A DNA stretch of 64,000 nt from JAPLJM01 sp963708515 (GTDB taxonomy: Bacteria > Desulfobacterota > Syntrophia > Syntrophales > Fen-1087). Of the stretch, positions 1 to 7,813 are shown in pieces (within the stretch, counting starts at the first letter, position 1; every line of letters starts with the position of its first letter). The DNA lies in contig CAVPSX010000012.1 in NCBI GenBank assembly GCA_963708515.1, positions 248,001-312,000 of the forward strand, read 5' to 3'. The notes beneath the pieces are model-generated. The model was not told the DNA's origin, did no database searches, and was given only the letters and a program-made list of their open reading frames with translations. The translations under genes and the position numbers were made by a program.

Positions 1-845
1 GCCCCTTCCGCCGTGGCGACGTTGCCGGCAATAAGTTCACATTTGGGGAAATTCCGCTTCGTGTCCCGAACGGCATCCAGAACACTGGCGGAATGCCCGT
101 GAGAGGTGTCGATGACGATCACGTCCGCCCCGGCGTTCAACAGGGCGTCCATCCGCGGTTCCCGGTCCAGTACGCCGACTGCCGCGCCAACTCTCAGCCT
201 GCCCAGGGAATCCTTGCAGGCATTAGGATATCTTTTGATCTTTTCAATGTCTTTGATCGTGATAAGGCCCTTGAGGTTGTAGTCGTCATCCACCACCAGC
301 AGTTTTTCAATGCGGTGTTTATGGAGTAGTTTTTTCGATTCCTCGAGGGAAATATTCGATTTTACAGTGACGAGGCGCTTCTTGGTCATAACCCGCGATA
401 CAGACTGGTCCAGATTGGTTTCAAAACGAAGGTCGCGGTTGGTCAGGATCCCGACGAGTCTGCGGTTCTTGACGACCGGAACGCCGGAGATGCGATACTG
501 ATTCATGAGATTCAGGGCATCGCTGACCTTTTGTTCCGGTTCGATCGTAATCGGGTCCACGATCATACCGCTTTCTGACTTCTTGACCTTGTCCACCTCC
601 AGGGCCTGCCGCTCAATGCTCATGTTCCTGTGGATGATTCCGATTCCGCCCTCCTGGGACATGCAGATCGCGACTCTGGATTCGGTGACCGTATCCATAG
701 CCGCACTGACAATGGGAATGTTCAGGGGGATGTTTTTCGTCAACAGTGTTGACGTCTCCACATCCCTGGGCATGACGGCCGATGCCGCGGGCACAAGCAG
801 CAGATCGTCAAATGTCAGGGCCTCTTTTACGTAATCTTCCAGCAT
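1..845 (-). CDS. guaB: IMP dehydrogenase, 3' part cut by window edge
   Basis: Oxidises IMP to XMP with NAD+, the committed step of GMP synthesis, in the cytoplasm. Reading the minus strand from the ATG at 845 gives an open frame of 281 codons that runs off the window. It begins MLEDYVKEALTFDDLLLVP, the standard GuaB N-terminus, followed by the catalytic-barrel start and two CBS domains at roughly residues 95-205 (motif GIIHRN just before them). The barrel then resumes with VIDTSHGHS and GNVATAEG. The active-site Cys loop lies beyond the window. A GGGAGG ribosome binding site sits 6 nt upstream of the ATG. The gene follows dtd and the DUF1285-like gene on the same strand and is probably the last of the three to be transcribed. 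Confidence 0.95.
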   Translation of the reverse strand, partial: MLEDYVKEALTFDDLLLVPAASAVMPRDVETSTLLTKNIPLNIPIVSAAMDTVTESRVAICMSQEGGIGIIHRNMSIERQALEVDKVKKSESGMIVDPITIEPEQKVSDALNLMNQYRISGVPVVKNRRLVGILTNRDLRFETNLDQSVSRVMTKKRLVTVKSNISLEESKKLLHKHRIEKLLVVDDDYNLKGLITIKDIEKIKRYPNACKDSLGRLRVGAAVGVLDREPRMDALLNAGADVIVIDTSHGHSASVLDAVRDTKRNFPKCELIAGNVATAEG

Positions 846-846
846 A

Positions 847-1349
847 TTATGCCTCCCTTTGATGGCTTTGCCGATGATTTTCGTCTTTCAGATAGTACCG
901 TTCTCCATTGAGCGGAATGAAATATTTATCCCGATCCTCGTCATATTCAATATCACCGGCCAACTGATAATAGGCCGGGCGCAGGAAACGCGCGTCAAAG
1001 CGATCCACTTTGACGGTGCAGTACAGCACGTTTTCCTTTCCGATCCGAAGCGTTGCCGGGTCCAGCAGATCGACGGTGTCATCGGATAGCAGCAGAAAAA
1101 AGACCGTCTTCCCGTCTTTTTCGGAAAGCGCCTGCCGTACCGACCGGACAACAAAGGCCGTATCTTCAACCTCCAGATAACACAGGTCTTTTTCCAGTTC
1201 GATCAGATACTTTCCCGTCTCATCCTGCCGGAGGTTCTGATAAAAGAAGTTCACGATTTCTTTCCTGAACATTTCCGCGCCCTTGTAATACCATACGCCC
1301 TCCTTGTCGATCCGGATCTGGCAAAGAGGGGATCACCCGTCATTTCCAT
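847..1349 (-). CDS. DUF1285-like protein, N-terminus broken by a one-base deletion
   Basis: Function unknown. The body of the protein (residues after MFRKEIVNFF, ATG at 1272) matches the pattern of DUF1285 as I recall it: an N-terminal RIDKEGVWYYKGAE stretch, a central LEVEDTAFVV and a C-terminal FLRPAYYQL. The RIDKEG segment is open in frame but has no start codon. It is preceded in frame by a TGA, and no good ribosome binding site precedes the ATG at 1272. One frame over, an ATG at 1349 with a strong AGGAG site (8-nt spacing) encodes MEMTGDPLFA. Adding one base at about 1320-1322 joins the two into a 167-residue protein. The gene starts 12 bases after the dtd stop and ends one base before guaB, which fits a dtd-DUF1285-guaB operon. 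Confidence 0.75.
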
Positions 1350-1360
1350 GAAAAAAACTC

Positions 1361-1810
1361 CTAAAATCGTTTCTTGCTGTCAAGCAGCATCGTCACCGGA
1401 CCGTCGTTGACCAGTTCCACCTTCATCATCGCCTGAAACTCGCCGCATGCCGCGCAGGCAACCTTTTCAGAGGCCCTTTTCATGAAATATTCATACAGGG
1501 CCTTTGCCGGTCCGGGATCTTCGGCGCGGATAAAGGAGGGTCTTTTGCCTTTCCAACAATCGCCCAGGAGGGTAAACTGGGATACCACCAGCAGCCCGCC
1601 GGCGACATCCAACAGGGAAAGATTCATCTTCCCTTCCCGGTCTTCAAAGATACGCAGTTGGATTGCCTTTTCAAGAATCAAGTCGGCATCCCCGGCGGTG
1701 TCGCCCTTTTCGATTCCGAGGAACACCAAAAGCCCCGCGCCAATGCTTGAAATGACCTGATTGTTCACTGATACCGAGGCCTTATCGACCCTCTGGACCA
1801 TCAACCGCAT
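1361..1810 (-). CDS. dtd: D-aminoacyl-tRNA deacylase
   Basis: Hydrolyses D-aminoacyl-tRNAs (and glycyl-tRNA-Ala) in the cytoplasm, a chirality proofreading step. The 149-residue length is typical of DTD. Both signature motifs are present: SQFTL (about residues 77-81, here followed by LGDCWKGKRPSF) and the cross-subunit Gly-cisPro motif NDGPVT near the C-terminus. The start ATG at 1810 is preceded by a GAGGAG ribosome binding site. It is the first gene of the group running towards guaB; the DUF1285-like gene starts 12 bases after its stop. Confidence 0.95.
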   Translation of the reverse strand: MRLMVQRVDKASVSVNNQVISSIGAGLLVFLGIEKGDTAGDADLILEKAIQLRIFEDREGKMNLSLLDVAGGLLVVSQFTLLGDCWKGKRPSFIRAEDPGPAKALYEYFMKRASEKVACAACGEFQAMMKVELVNDGPVTMLLDSKKRF

Positions 1811-1836
1811 ACGCCGCTACTCCTCAAATGAGGCGC

Positions 1837-1865
1837 ATGTTAGCAATAAAGAGAGTCTGCTTCAA
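1837..1865 (-). promoter_or_regulatory. Possible sigma-70 promoter for dtd
   Basis: On the minus strand TTGAAG (1865-1860) and TAACAT (1842-1837) are separated by 17 bases, each matching 4 of 6 consensus positions. The site lies 27 bases upstream of the dtd start codon. It is weak, and no other candidate stands out in this gap. Confidence 0.3.
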
Positions 1866-1954
1866 GTCTTTTCTCGTATTATGGGGGAATGGATGTTCAG
1901 GCGTCAGGAGGAGCTGTAAGGGGGGGTCTGATATAAGTTGCGGGCGGCGCCGGA

Positions 1955-4147
1955 TTAAACCTTGAGCCCCCTGGCGCGGGCCAATTCTCTCAGCTGCATT
2001 TCGATGTCAGGATTTGACTGCATCAGCCGTTGAAGATCGTTGCTCGTGATTCTGTAGACAGAGGTAAAGTCTTCCGTGGCCTTGATATCGGCGCTCCGGC
2101 GTTCGGTAAAGCCTGCTGCGGTGAATTCGCCGACGATGGCGGGCGGCGTGAATACGATTGCTGTCCCGGGAATCTCCAGGGCGCCATGGGCCAGCACATA
2201 TCCGCAGTCTTCCGTTTCCCCTTTTCTGATCAGGTAATCACCTGCATTCAAATGAATATTTTTCAAAGAAAGGGCGAGGTTGGTTTTTTCCGTGACATCC
2301 AGTTTTCCGAATATCATCGTCCGGCTCAGCAGCTCCCGCGCTTCCGCAAGGTGATAAAATCGCCCTTTGACATCGGGATTGTCGTTCAAGAATTCATGAA
2401 TCACGTCGGCATTGAGTCCGATAACAATCCCATAGGTTAAGGCCTTGACGTGGGCGGTCCTCTTTTTGTCCCCGGAAACAAACACATTTTCTCCGAAGAA
2501 GTTCCCCGAATGGAGGACGGCGACCTCCTGATTGTTCACAATGACTGAGAAAAGGCCGAAACAGATGACAAAAAGGAATTCCGCTTCTTCCATCCTTTCC
2601 TGCAGGATGAGCTGCCCTGTGGCAATGGGACGATAAACCGCCGCTTCACGCAGGATCTGAGCCCATCGTCCGACATCGATATTCGGAAATGGTTTCAGGA
2701 AACTGTCGATGGCCCTGCTGATGATGGAACCCATGCTGAGATTATCATAGGGGAAGAGATGGTAAGGTTCGACAAAAGAGAAATGCAGGGGCGCATCGGT
2801 CGTTTCGTTTTGCCGGTGGCCCAGGAATGTCGCCCGGATATCATGTCCCATGAAGTCCTGCAGTGCCGGATGCAATCCGGCCTCACCGCCGTCTGCGATG
2901 GTAATGTCTCCCTCGAAAATGCCTGTAAGCTGCTTGTATCTGGCCTGAGAGATGACGCCCTGCGCCAGCATCTTTTGGGCACAGGATATTCCGATGGTAT
3001 CTGAAGTGATCTGAATCTCCGCAGGCAGTTCGCGCCGGTGTCTTTTCCGTGCCTTGACGGAAATGCAGGGAACGGGGTGGGCCGTGTAGAAAAACAGGAA
3101 TTCAATGCCGGAAATGGTCGTCCATTTTTCTGTCACAACAGGATGAAAGTCAAAGTACTGCCGGACCACCTCTATCGATATATCGAGCTGCAAGGACAAA
3201 ATGTGCAGCATCATCTGGAATATCTCGGTCACCGTATAGATTCTGATTTTTCTTCCCCGTCGGATGAGCTTTAACAACCCTCCCATATGGTCTTCGTGGC
3301 AGTGCGTCAGGATCAGGGCGTCAATTTCAGCGATGCTGATACCAGTCTTTAGCGCCAGCAAATCCCAGAAGGGACAGCAATCAACCAGCACGGAAAGGCC
3401 GTTGAGACGGAAAACCATGCAGGTTGTCGGTCCTTTTGACTGAAACGGCGATCCATATCCGAGGACCTGGAGGGAAAAGGCGAGCGCTGCCGGAAATCCG
3501 CCGTAGTAAGGTGGAGGCTCCCACACGGGTTTGATGGTTTCATTTTCAACCGGCGAAATGTCCAGTTCGCAGCACTCTCCGGTTTCAAGGTCGCGGATAA
3601 CATAGGACATGTTCTTTATTCTTTCCACAGACCAATGGTTCGGCATGGGATGGCCGAATTCACAACAGGATAACAGCCGATCAAGGGGTAAAGGCGTGCC
3701 CTGCTTATCTTTGATGGTAAAAAAATCTTTTTCTTTGAGGTATTGCTCAGACCACCCGGGATCAACCCCTGCAGACTCCAGAAATTCCTTCCCGGGCCCC
3801 TGAAACGATAAATCAATCAGATTCATGGATCGCTCCAGCTCTTTTTTCGTGGCGAGCAGGGTAATCCTGTTTGCTATCGTCATGGTGCCGAGATCAAAGC
3901 ATCCGCCTTTAAAGAGGCTGCAAAGAAAGATAAATTCAAAGGGATTTAGAAGACGGTCCTCGTACGAATTCATGCCGCCGTGGACCAATATTTGAGGCCA
4001 GGGAAGATTTTCTTCTATGATATATTGATGGTACCCTGCAAATCCGCCGAAGAGGACAATATCCCCCTTGACCCTGCACAAAGCCGTGCAGGGTCTCCGG
4101 TCCAGAATCTGAAAATCCTCAAAGCGCGAATGGGCCATCGCTGTCAC
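1955..4147 (-). CDS. Metallo-beta-lactamase-fold protein with two cyclic-nucleotide-binding domains
   Basis: Predicted cytoplasmic hydrolase regulated by cAMP or cGMP; substrate unknown. In the 730-residue frame, an N-terminal domain of about 220 residues with no family I recognise is followed by an MBL fold. The fold has THCHEDHMGG (281-290, the HxHxDH metal motif), a later His at 357 (TAHPVP), EGDITIADGGE around 412-422 and His444 (FLGHRQ). Two cNMP-binding domains follow, about 505-595 (GNFFGENVF) and 605-715 (GEFTAAGF). The longest frame starts at a GTG (4147); an ATG three codons on (4138) is equally possible. It lies downstream of the HTH/cyclase gene on the same strand, which suggests that this protein senses the cyclase product. 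No signal peptide is visible. Confidence 0.8.
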   Translation of the reverse strand: MTAMAHSRFEDFQILDRRPCTALCRVKGDIVLFGGFAGYHQYIIEENLPWPQILVHGGMNSYEDRLLNPFEFIFLCSLFKGGCFDLGTMTIANRITLLATKKELERSMNLIDLSFQGPGKEFLESAGVDPGWSEQYLKEKDFFTIKDKQGTPLPLDRLLSCCEFGHPMPNHWSVERIKNMSYVIRDLETGECCELDISPVENETIKPVWEPPPYYGGFPAALAFSLQVLGYGSPFQSKGPTTCMVFRLNGLSVLVDCCPFWDLLALKTGISIAEIDALILTHCHEDHMGGLLKLIRRGRKIRIYTVTEIFQMMLHILSLQLDISIEVVRQYFDFHPVVTEKWTTISGIEFLFFYTAHPVPCISVKARKRHRRELPAEIQITSDTIGISCAQKMLAQGVISQARYKQLTGIFEGDITIADGGEAGLHPALQDFMGHDIRATFLGHRQNETTDAPLHFSFVEPYHLFPYDNLSMGSIISRAIDSFLKPFPNIDVGRWAQILREAAVYRPIATGQLILQERMEEAEFLFVICFGLFSVIVNNQEVAVLHSGNFFGENVFVSGDKKRTAHVKALTYGIVIGLNADVIHEFLNDNPDVKGRFYHLAEARELLSRTMIFGKLDVTEKTNLALSLKNIHLNAGDYLIRKGETEDCGYVLAHGALEIPGTAIVFTPPAIVGEFTAAGFTERRSADIKATEDFTSVYRITSNDLQRLMQSNPDIEMQLRELARARGLKV

Positions 4148-4252
4148 ATGCTCCGGATCGAGCCGGGGATATAAGGACGAGCTGACTGAAGATAATGATT
4201 GCGTTATTACTCTTTTTCCCCCGTCTGTTCAACAAAAAACTGAAGCAGGCCG

Positions 4253-4285
4253 AAACGTTTTTTCCCGAGGGAGGGGAAAACGTTT
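4253..4285. other. Inverted repeat at the 3' end of the cyclase gene
   Basis: AAACGTTTTTTCCC (4253-4266) and GGGGAAAACGTTT (4273-4285) form an imperfect stem of about 11-13 bp overlapping the cyclase stop codon. No T-run follows on the minus strand, so it is not a textbook intrinsic terminator. It may instead stabilise or attenuate the transcript between the cyclase and the MBL-cNMP gene. Confidence 0.5.
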
Positions 4286-5852
4286 ACCGCCAGCCAAGAA
4301 TTTCCGTTACGGCGAGCGTTGCAATATCCATGAATTTACTGTTTTTTATGCTATCCTGCGTCATCATATCCATGATACGAGTGAAGGAGTTTTCAACAAG
4401 AACTTCATGGTCCTTCTCCATATGCCTGATTCCATAACGAATGCCTTCTTTCTGCTTCGCACCCAACTTGCTGATCAAATTTTTTGTCGTCCAGATGGTG
4501 CCGTATCGTGCAAAATCGGACAGACGGCTGGCATGGTTGACAGTGTCGCCCAGGGATGTAAACTCTACTCCGGGCGCAGCGGAGATCGTGCCAAAATATT
4601 CCTCCCCCTCGTTGATACCGATATTGAGGTACAGTTCATTAAACCAGCCCTTGCGCACTTTCCATTCCATATTCAATTTCTTCATGCATTCGCGGATTTC
4701 CAAAGCGCATAAAATAGCGTTCATCATATATTGATTATCCTGCTCCTTGAGAAAGTAATAGATCATCCCATCGCCCGCGTGTTTTCCATGAGTGCCGTAA
4801 TACTGTTTAAAAGATCCTTCCACGCAGGCCCATATCTGATTGATCAGTTCGAAGTATTCCTCCGGTGGCAGTTCGGCGCAGATGCGGACGGAATTCTGCA
4901 GATCGGCGACAAGCACACAATAAGGAACATGGACGGAATCCTCCACCGGGGTATGAATGAAGAGCATGCCTTCGCGGAAGAGCATGTAATGGACATGCCC
5001 GAAGATCGGCCTCCCTTCGTTATTGTATAACACAAGGGGGGATCTATTGATGGCCTGCCAATCGGCAATATTCAGGGCCTGTATGCGGTGCCTCAGCAGA
5101 CTATTAACGATTTTTGTACGCCTCGAAAACAATTGACGCCGTTCAATTTGCTCACATCGTTTTTCAAGGATTCGGATTTCCTCTTCAGAAATTCCAATAT
5201 AGAGTCCGCCCCGATCTGAGATTATCTCAGTGACGAAACCCAGATGGAAATCGAGCATATTTTGCATATTCTCCTGTTCGTGATGTCTGCTGCGCATAAG
5301 CAGGCGAAAGATATTCCTTGATGAGGGCTCTTTAATGACGCTGATTTTCAACTGAAAGATTACTATTTCCGCCTGCGTATTAATCCAGTCGATTTCAAAT
5401 CCGCTGTTCAGCAAATATGCGGGATATTTGATTTCATTGATTGTCAGGCTTAAGGGTTCCCTCCGTTCCTGCGGTACCATCTGGGAATTGGTCTGTTCAG
5501 ATTGAAGGAATGACATTGCGGCGTTTTCGTCCTGCGGTCTGTATTCATCCTGCATGATTACCTCCCTTGAAGGTTCAATCAAATCAGGTTTATTCAGCTT
5601 ATAAATGATGTCATCCATAGCATAACCTTGTTTTTTCAATATCTTGATCTGTTCAATTGTGGCAATGACACTTTCTGGGAAAAAGCCGAGCATGCGAGCA
5701 CGGATCGCAGGCTCCTGCGGTTTTTTGACCATCGGCCGGGGTAGAATGTTCATTTTGATGTAATTGTTTAGCGTTGCTCTTGATATGCCTGTTTTATCTA
5801 TTATATCCAGGCTGCTGACCCATCCCGTTTGATCTCTTTTTTCATTAATCAT
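4284..5852 (-). CDS. MerR-type HTH protein with C-terminal class III adenylate cyclase domain
   Basis: Predicted cytoplasmic enzyme making cAMP from ATP and also binding DNA. From the ATG at 5852 (MINEKRDQTG, 522 residues) there is a MerR-like winged helix at about 5-75 (LDIIDKTGISRATLNNYIK). A central region at about 135-200 looks like a PAS/MmyB-type sensor module, followed by a helical stretch. The class III cyclase domain at about 310-470 has metal Asp residues in VADLQNS and AGDGM, the Lys of HGKHAGDG, and FTSLGDTVNHASR. A Thr stands where many cyclases have the purine-selecting Asp, the pattern reported for class IIIb adenylate cyclases. Longer in-frame starts exist, up to 5960, but would lie upstream of the predicted transcription start. 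HTH plus cyclase in one chain is unusual. Confidence 0.75.
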   Translation of the reverse strand: MINEKRDQTGWVSSLDIIDKTGISRATLNNYIKMNILPRPMVKKPQEPAIRARMLGFFPESVIATIEQIKILKKQGYAMDDIIYKLNKPDLIEPSREVIMQDEYRPQDENAAMSFLQSEQTNSQMVPQERREPLSLTINEIKYPAYLLNSGFEIDWINTQAEIVIFQLKISVIKEPSSRNIFRLLMRSRHHEQENMQNMLDFHLGFVTEIISDRGGLYIGISEEEIRILEKRCEQIERRQLFSRRTKIVNSLLRHRIQALNIADWQAINRSPLVLYNNEGRPIFGHVHYMLFREGMLFIHTPVEDSVHVPYCVLVADLQNSVRICAELPPEEYFELINQIWACVEGSFKQYYGTHGKHAGDGMIYYFLKEQDNQYMMNAILCALEIRECMKKLNMEWKVRKGWFNELYLNIGINEGEEYFGTISAAPGVEFTSLGDTVNHASRLSDFARYGTIWTTKNLISKLGAKQKEGIRYGIRHMEKDHEVLVENSFTRIMDMMTQDSIKNSKFMDIATLAVTEILGWR

Positions 5853-5931
5853 CCTGATCACCCTTAGAATATGTTCAAAAAAATTGACAGACAATGACAG
5901 ACAAACTGTTTTAATGGCCCGTGTCGATCGA

Positions 5932-5960
5932 CTTATACAGTATAAAAAAACATTTGTCAA
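5932..5960 (-). promoter_or_regulatory. Sigma-70 promoter for the HTH/cyclase gene
   Basis: On the minus strand TTGACA (5960-5955) and TATAAG (5937-5932) are 17 bases apart: a perfect -35 and a 5/6 -10. The palindrome at 5933-5945 covers the -10 element, as a repressor site would. The predicted start point near 5925 rules out the longest upstream start codon of the cyclase frame and supports the ATG at 5852. Confidence 0.65.
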
Positions 5961-6044
5961 GTAAAAACATACTGTATAATTATAATATGTGATCTCACCG
6001 AGAGTTTGTTATACACCTAATATAATACACATTATACAGTACAA
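5933..6044. promoter_or_regulatory. Three copies of a 13-bp palindrome, candidate operator cluster
   Basis: TTATACAGTATAA (5933-5945) is palindromic around its central base. Near copies occur at 5969-5979 (ATACTGTATAA, 11 bases) and 6032-6044 (TTATACAGTACAA, one mismatch), with a further half-site at 6009-6015. The copies lie between the divergent HTH/cyclase and radical SAM genes, over both predicted -10 boxes. The HTH of the cyclase protein is the obvious candidate to bind them; that is an inference. Confidence 0.6.
5954..5980 (+). promoter_or_regulatory. Possible promoter for the radical SAM gene
   Basis: A perfect TATAAT at 5975-5980 lies 15 bases after TTGTCA (5954-5959). The spacing is short for sigma-70, so the assignment is tentative. 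The -10 box overlaps the second copy of the palindrome at 5969-5979. Confidence 0.35.
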
Positions 6045-6131
6045 CTTAATAATTTAATTTAGCAATTATCTTTACTTGCTGCAATTGAGAATCCCTTGCA
6101 GCAAAATCCGGATCATGTTAGTCTCACATTA

Positions 6132-7478
6132 ATGAAAAAAAACATCCTTCTGGTCAATCCCTGGATATATGATTTTGCCGCCTATGACTTATGGCTGATG
6201 CCTCTCGGCCTCCTGTCGCTGGCGGCCTTTCTCAGGAAAAATGGTTATGGTATCCATCTGATTGATTGCCTGCGGCATTCCGTGCAGAGTTCTCCCCTTT
6301 TCCACCTGCAGAAACAACCTAGGCGCTTTCCTGCTGGTCACGGACAGTTTTTCAAAGAGACACTTCCGAAGCCTGCTCCGCTTCACGGCATTCCAAGGCG
6401 ATACAACCGGTACGGTATGACGGAAACGGAACTTCGCGGGGAATTGCAGGCAGTCAGAAAGCCGGAGCTGATTCTCCTGACGTCCATGATGACTTACTGG
6501 TACCCTGCCGTATTCGAGACGATCAGAATCCTGAAGGAGGAAATCCCGGGCGTTCCGGTCATCCTGGGTGGAAATTATGTTACCCTGTGCACGGAACACG
6601 CGCAAGAGGCAGGGGCGGATCGCCTTGTTACTGGGGAAGGCGAAACCCAACTTCCTGAAATTCTGAAGGATTACCTGAGGAACGATACCGCCTTCGAGGT
6701 TGATTCCGCCAATCTGGATTCCTACCCATACCCTGCCTATGATCTATATGAACGCCTCGAACAGATTTCGATAATGACTTCACGGGGCTGTCCTTTCCGT
6801 TGTACTTACTGCGCCTCCTATCTGATCAATCCCCGGTACAGGCGTCGAGACCCGATCAAAGTGGCGGATGAGATTGCATACTGGCATGAGGGGTACGGGG
6901 CATGCCATTTCTCCTTCTATGACGATGCTTTATTGATTGATCCGGAAGGGATGGCCATCCCCCTGCTGGAAGAAATCATCAGGCGAGGGGTGAACTGTCA
7001 ATTCCACTGCCCCAACGGCCTGCATTTGCGGGAGGTGACCCCGGAGCTGGCCAGGCTGATGATCCGGGCCGGCTTTCGCACGATACGATTCGGTTTCGAA
7101 ACGGCAGATGTACAACGTCAGCTCAACACGGGAGGAAAAGTCACCAACGAACACCTTGAACGCGCCGTGGCCTATCTGCGGGAAGCCGGTTATGCGCCTG
7201 AAGATATCGGGATCTATCTGCTCTGCGGATTGCCCGGACAGACTGCGGTTGAAGTTCAGGAGGCGATAAAGTATGTGAAGCATTGCGGCGCGAGACCCGT
7301 CATCGCAGAATATTCGCCCATTCCGGGTACGGCCCTCTGGGACGCTTCGGTCATAGCCTCGCCTTATCCGATCGCCGAAGAACCCCTGTATCAGAATAAT
7401 TCCCTGCTTCCCTGCCGAAGCAATCTGCTAAGCTATGAAATGTATCAGGACCTGAAACGGGAGACGAGAATGTCTTGA
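6132..7478 (+). CDS. B12-binding-domain radical SAM protein
   Basis: Predicted iron-sulfur radical SAM enzyme of the large family with an N-terminal cobalamin-binding Rossmann domain; substrate not predictable. From the ATG at 6132 (MKKNILLVNPW) the 448 residues show the B12-type domain (MPLGLLSLAAFLR, ILGGNYVTL, VTGEGE), then the cluster motif CPFRCTYC (CX3CX2C). The barrel continues with RFGFETADV and LLCGLPGQT. Earlier in-frame TTG starts exist but begin in AT-rich leader DNA. Proteins of this kind methylate or rearrange lipids, cofactors or natural products. It is divergent from the HTH/cyclase gene and shares its palindrome-containing promoter region, so the two may be co-regulated. Confidence 0.85.
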   Translation: MKKNILLVNPWIYDFAAYDLWLMPLGLLSLAAFLRKNGYGIHLIDCLRHSVQSSPLFHLQKQPRRFPAGHGQFFKETLPKPAPLHGIPRRYNRYGMTETELRGELQAVRKPELILLTSMMTYWYPAVFETIRILKEEIPGVPVILGGNYVTLCTEHAQEAGADRLVTGEGETQLPEILKDYLRNDTAFEVDSANLDSYPYPAYDLYERLEQISIMTSRGCPFRCTYCASYLINPRYRRRDPIKVADEIAYWHEGYGACHFSFYDDALLIDPEGMAIPLLEEIIRRGVNCQFHCPNGLHLREVTPELARLMIRAGFRTIRFGFETADVQRQLNTGGKVTNEHLERAVAYLREAGYAPEDIGIYLLCGLPGQTAVEVQEAIKYVKHCGARPVIAEYSPIPGTALWDASVIASPYPIAEEPLYQNNSLLPCRSNLLSYEMYQDLKRETRMS

Positions 7479-7504
7479 CAGAATAACGAAAATACTGTGA
7501 TAAT
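7475..7504 (+). promoter_or_regulatory. Sigma-70 promoter for the small membrane protein/peptidase operon
   Basis: TTGACA (7475-7480) and GATAAT (7499-7504) are separated by 18 bases. The -35 box overlaps the stop codon of the radical SAM gene. It lies 82 bases upstream of the first start codon of the M16/M20 operon. Confidence 0.6.
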
Positions 7505-7585
7505 AAAAGATATAATGATAAACATTCGATTTACGGGTTGCGAAATATGCTTCAGCGATGACCTAAAGCTCTCGTTTTGCCTCTT

Positions 7586-7807
7586 ATGAATATTTACTTT
7601 TGGTGTTTCAAGCACGCGGCCATAGCGATTCTGTCCATCGTCTTTCTCATCCTGGGCGTAGAGACGCTCGTCGCCTCCTATCGCCTGCCAAATCCGTTGA
7701 ACTTCATCATGGCCTTTTTTTCGGCCAGCCTGATAATCCTCATGAGTATCGTCGGTATCCTTTACCCTCTTGTCCAAGTGTACACCCTGCTGAAACCAAA
7801 ACAATAA
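7586..7807 (+). CDS. Small two-helix membrane protein, unknown
   Basis: I do not recognise this 73-residue protein. It starts at ATG 7586 (MNIYFWCFKHAA); a TTG nine bases earlier is the alternative. Two hydrophobic segments are clear: about residues 10-29 (IAILSIVFLILGVETLV) and 39-62 (FIMAFFSASLIILMSIVGIL). Both termini are predicted on the same side. It is the first gene after the promoter at 7475 and ends 6 bases before the M16 peptidase gene, so it is probably co-transcribed with the peptidases. It could be an accessory membrane anchor for them; there is no direct evidence. Confidence 0.65.
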   Translation: MNIYFWCFKHAAIAILSIVFLILGVETLVASYRLPNPLNFIMAFFSASLIILMSIVGILYPLVQVYTLLKPKQ

Positions 7808-7813
7808 TCCGCT

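Noticed and set aside
4253..4285. Intrinsic terminator after the cyclase
   Set aside because: The stem is AT-rich at the base and no T-run follows on the transcribed strand.
5853..5960. N-terminal extension of the HTH/cyclase protein (MTNVFLYCIS onwards)
   Set aside because: It begins on the predicted -35 box, upstream of the transcription start, and is not part of the HTH domain.
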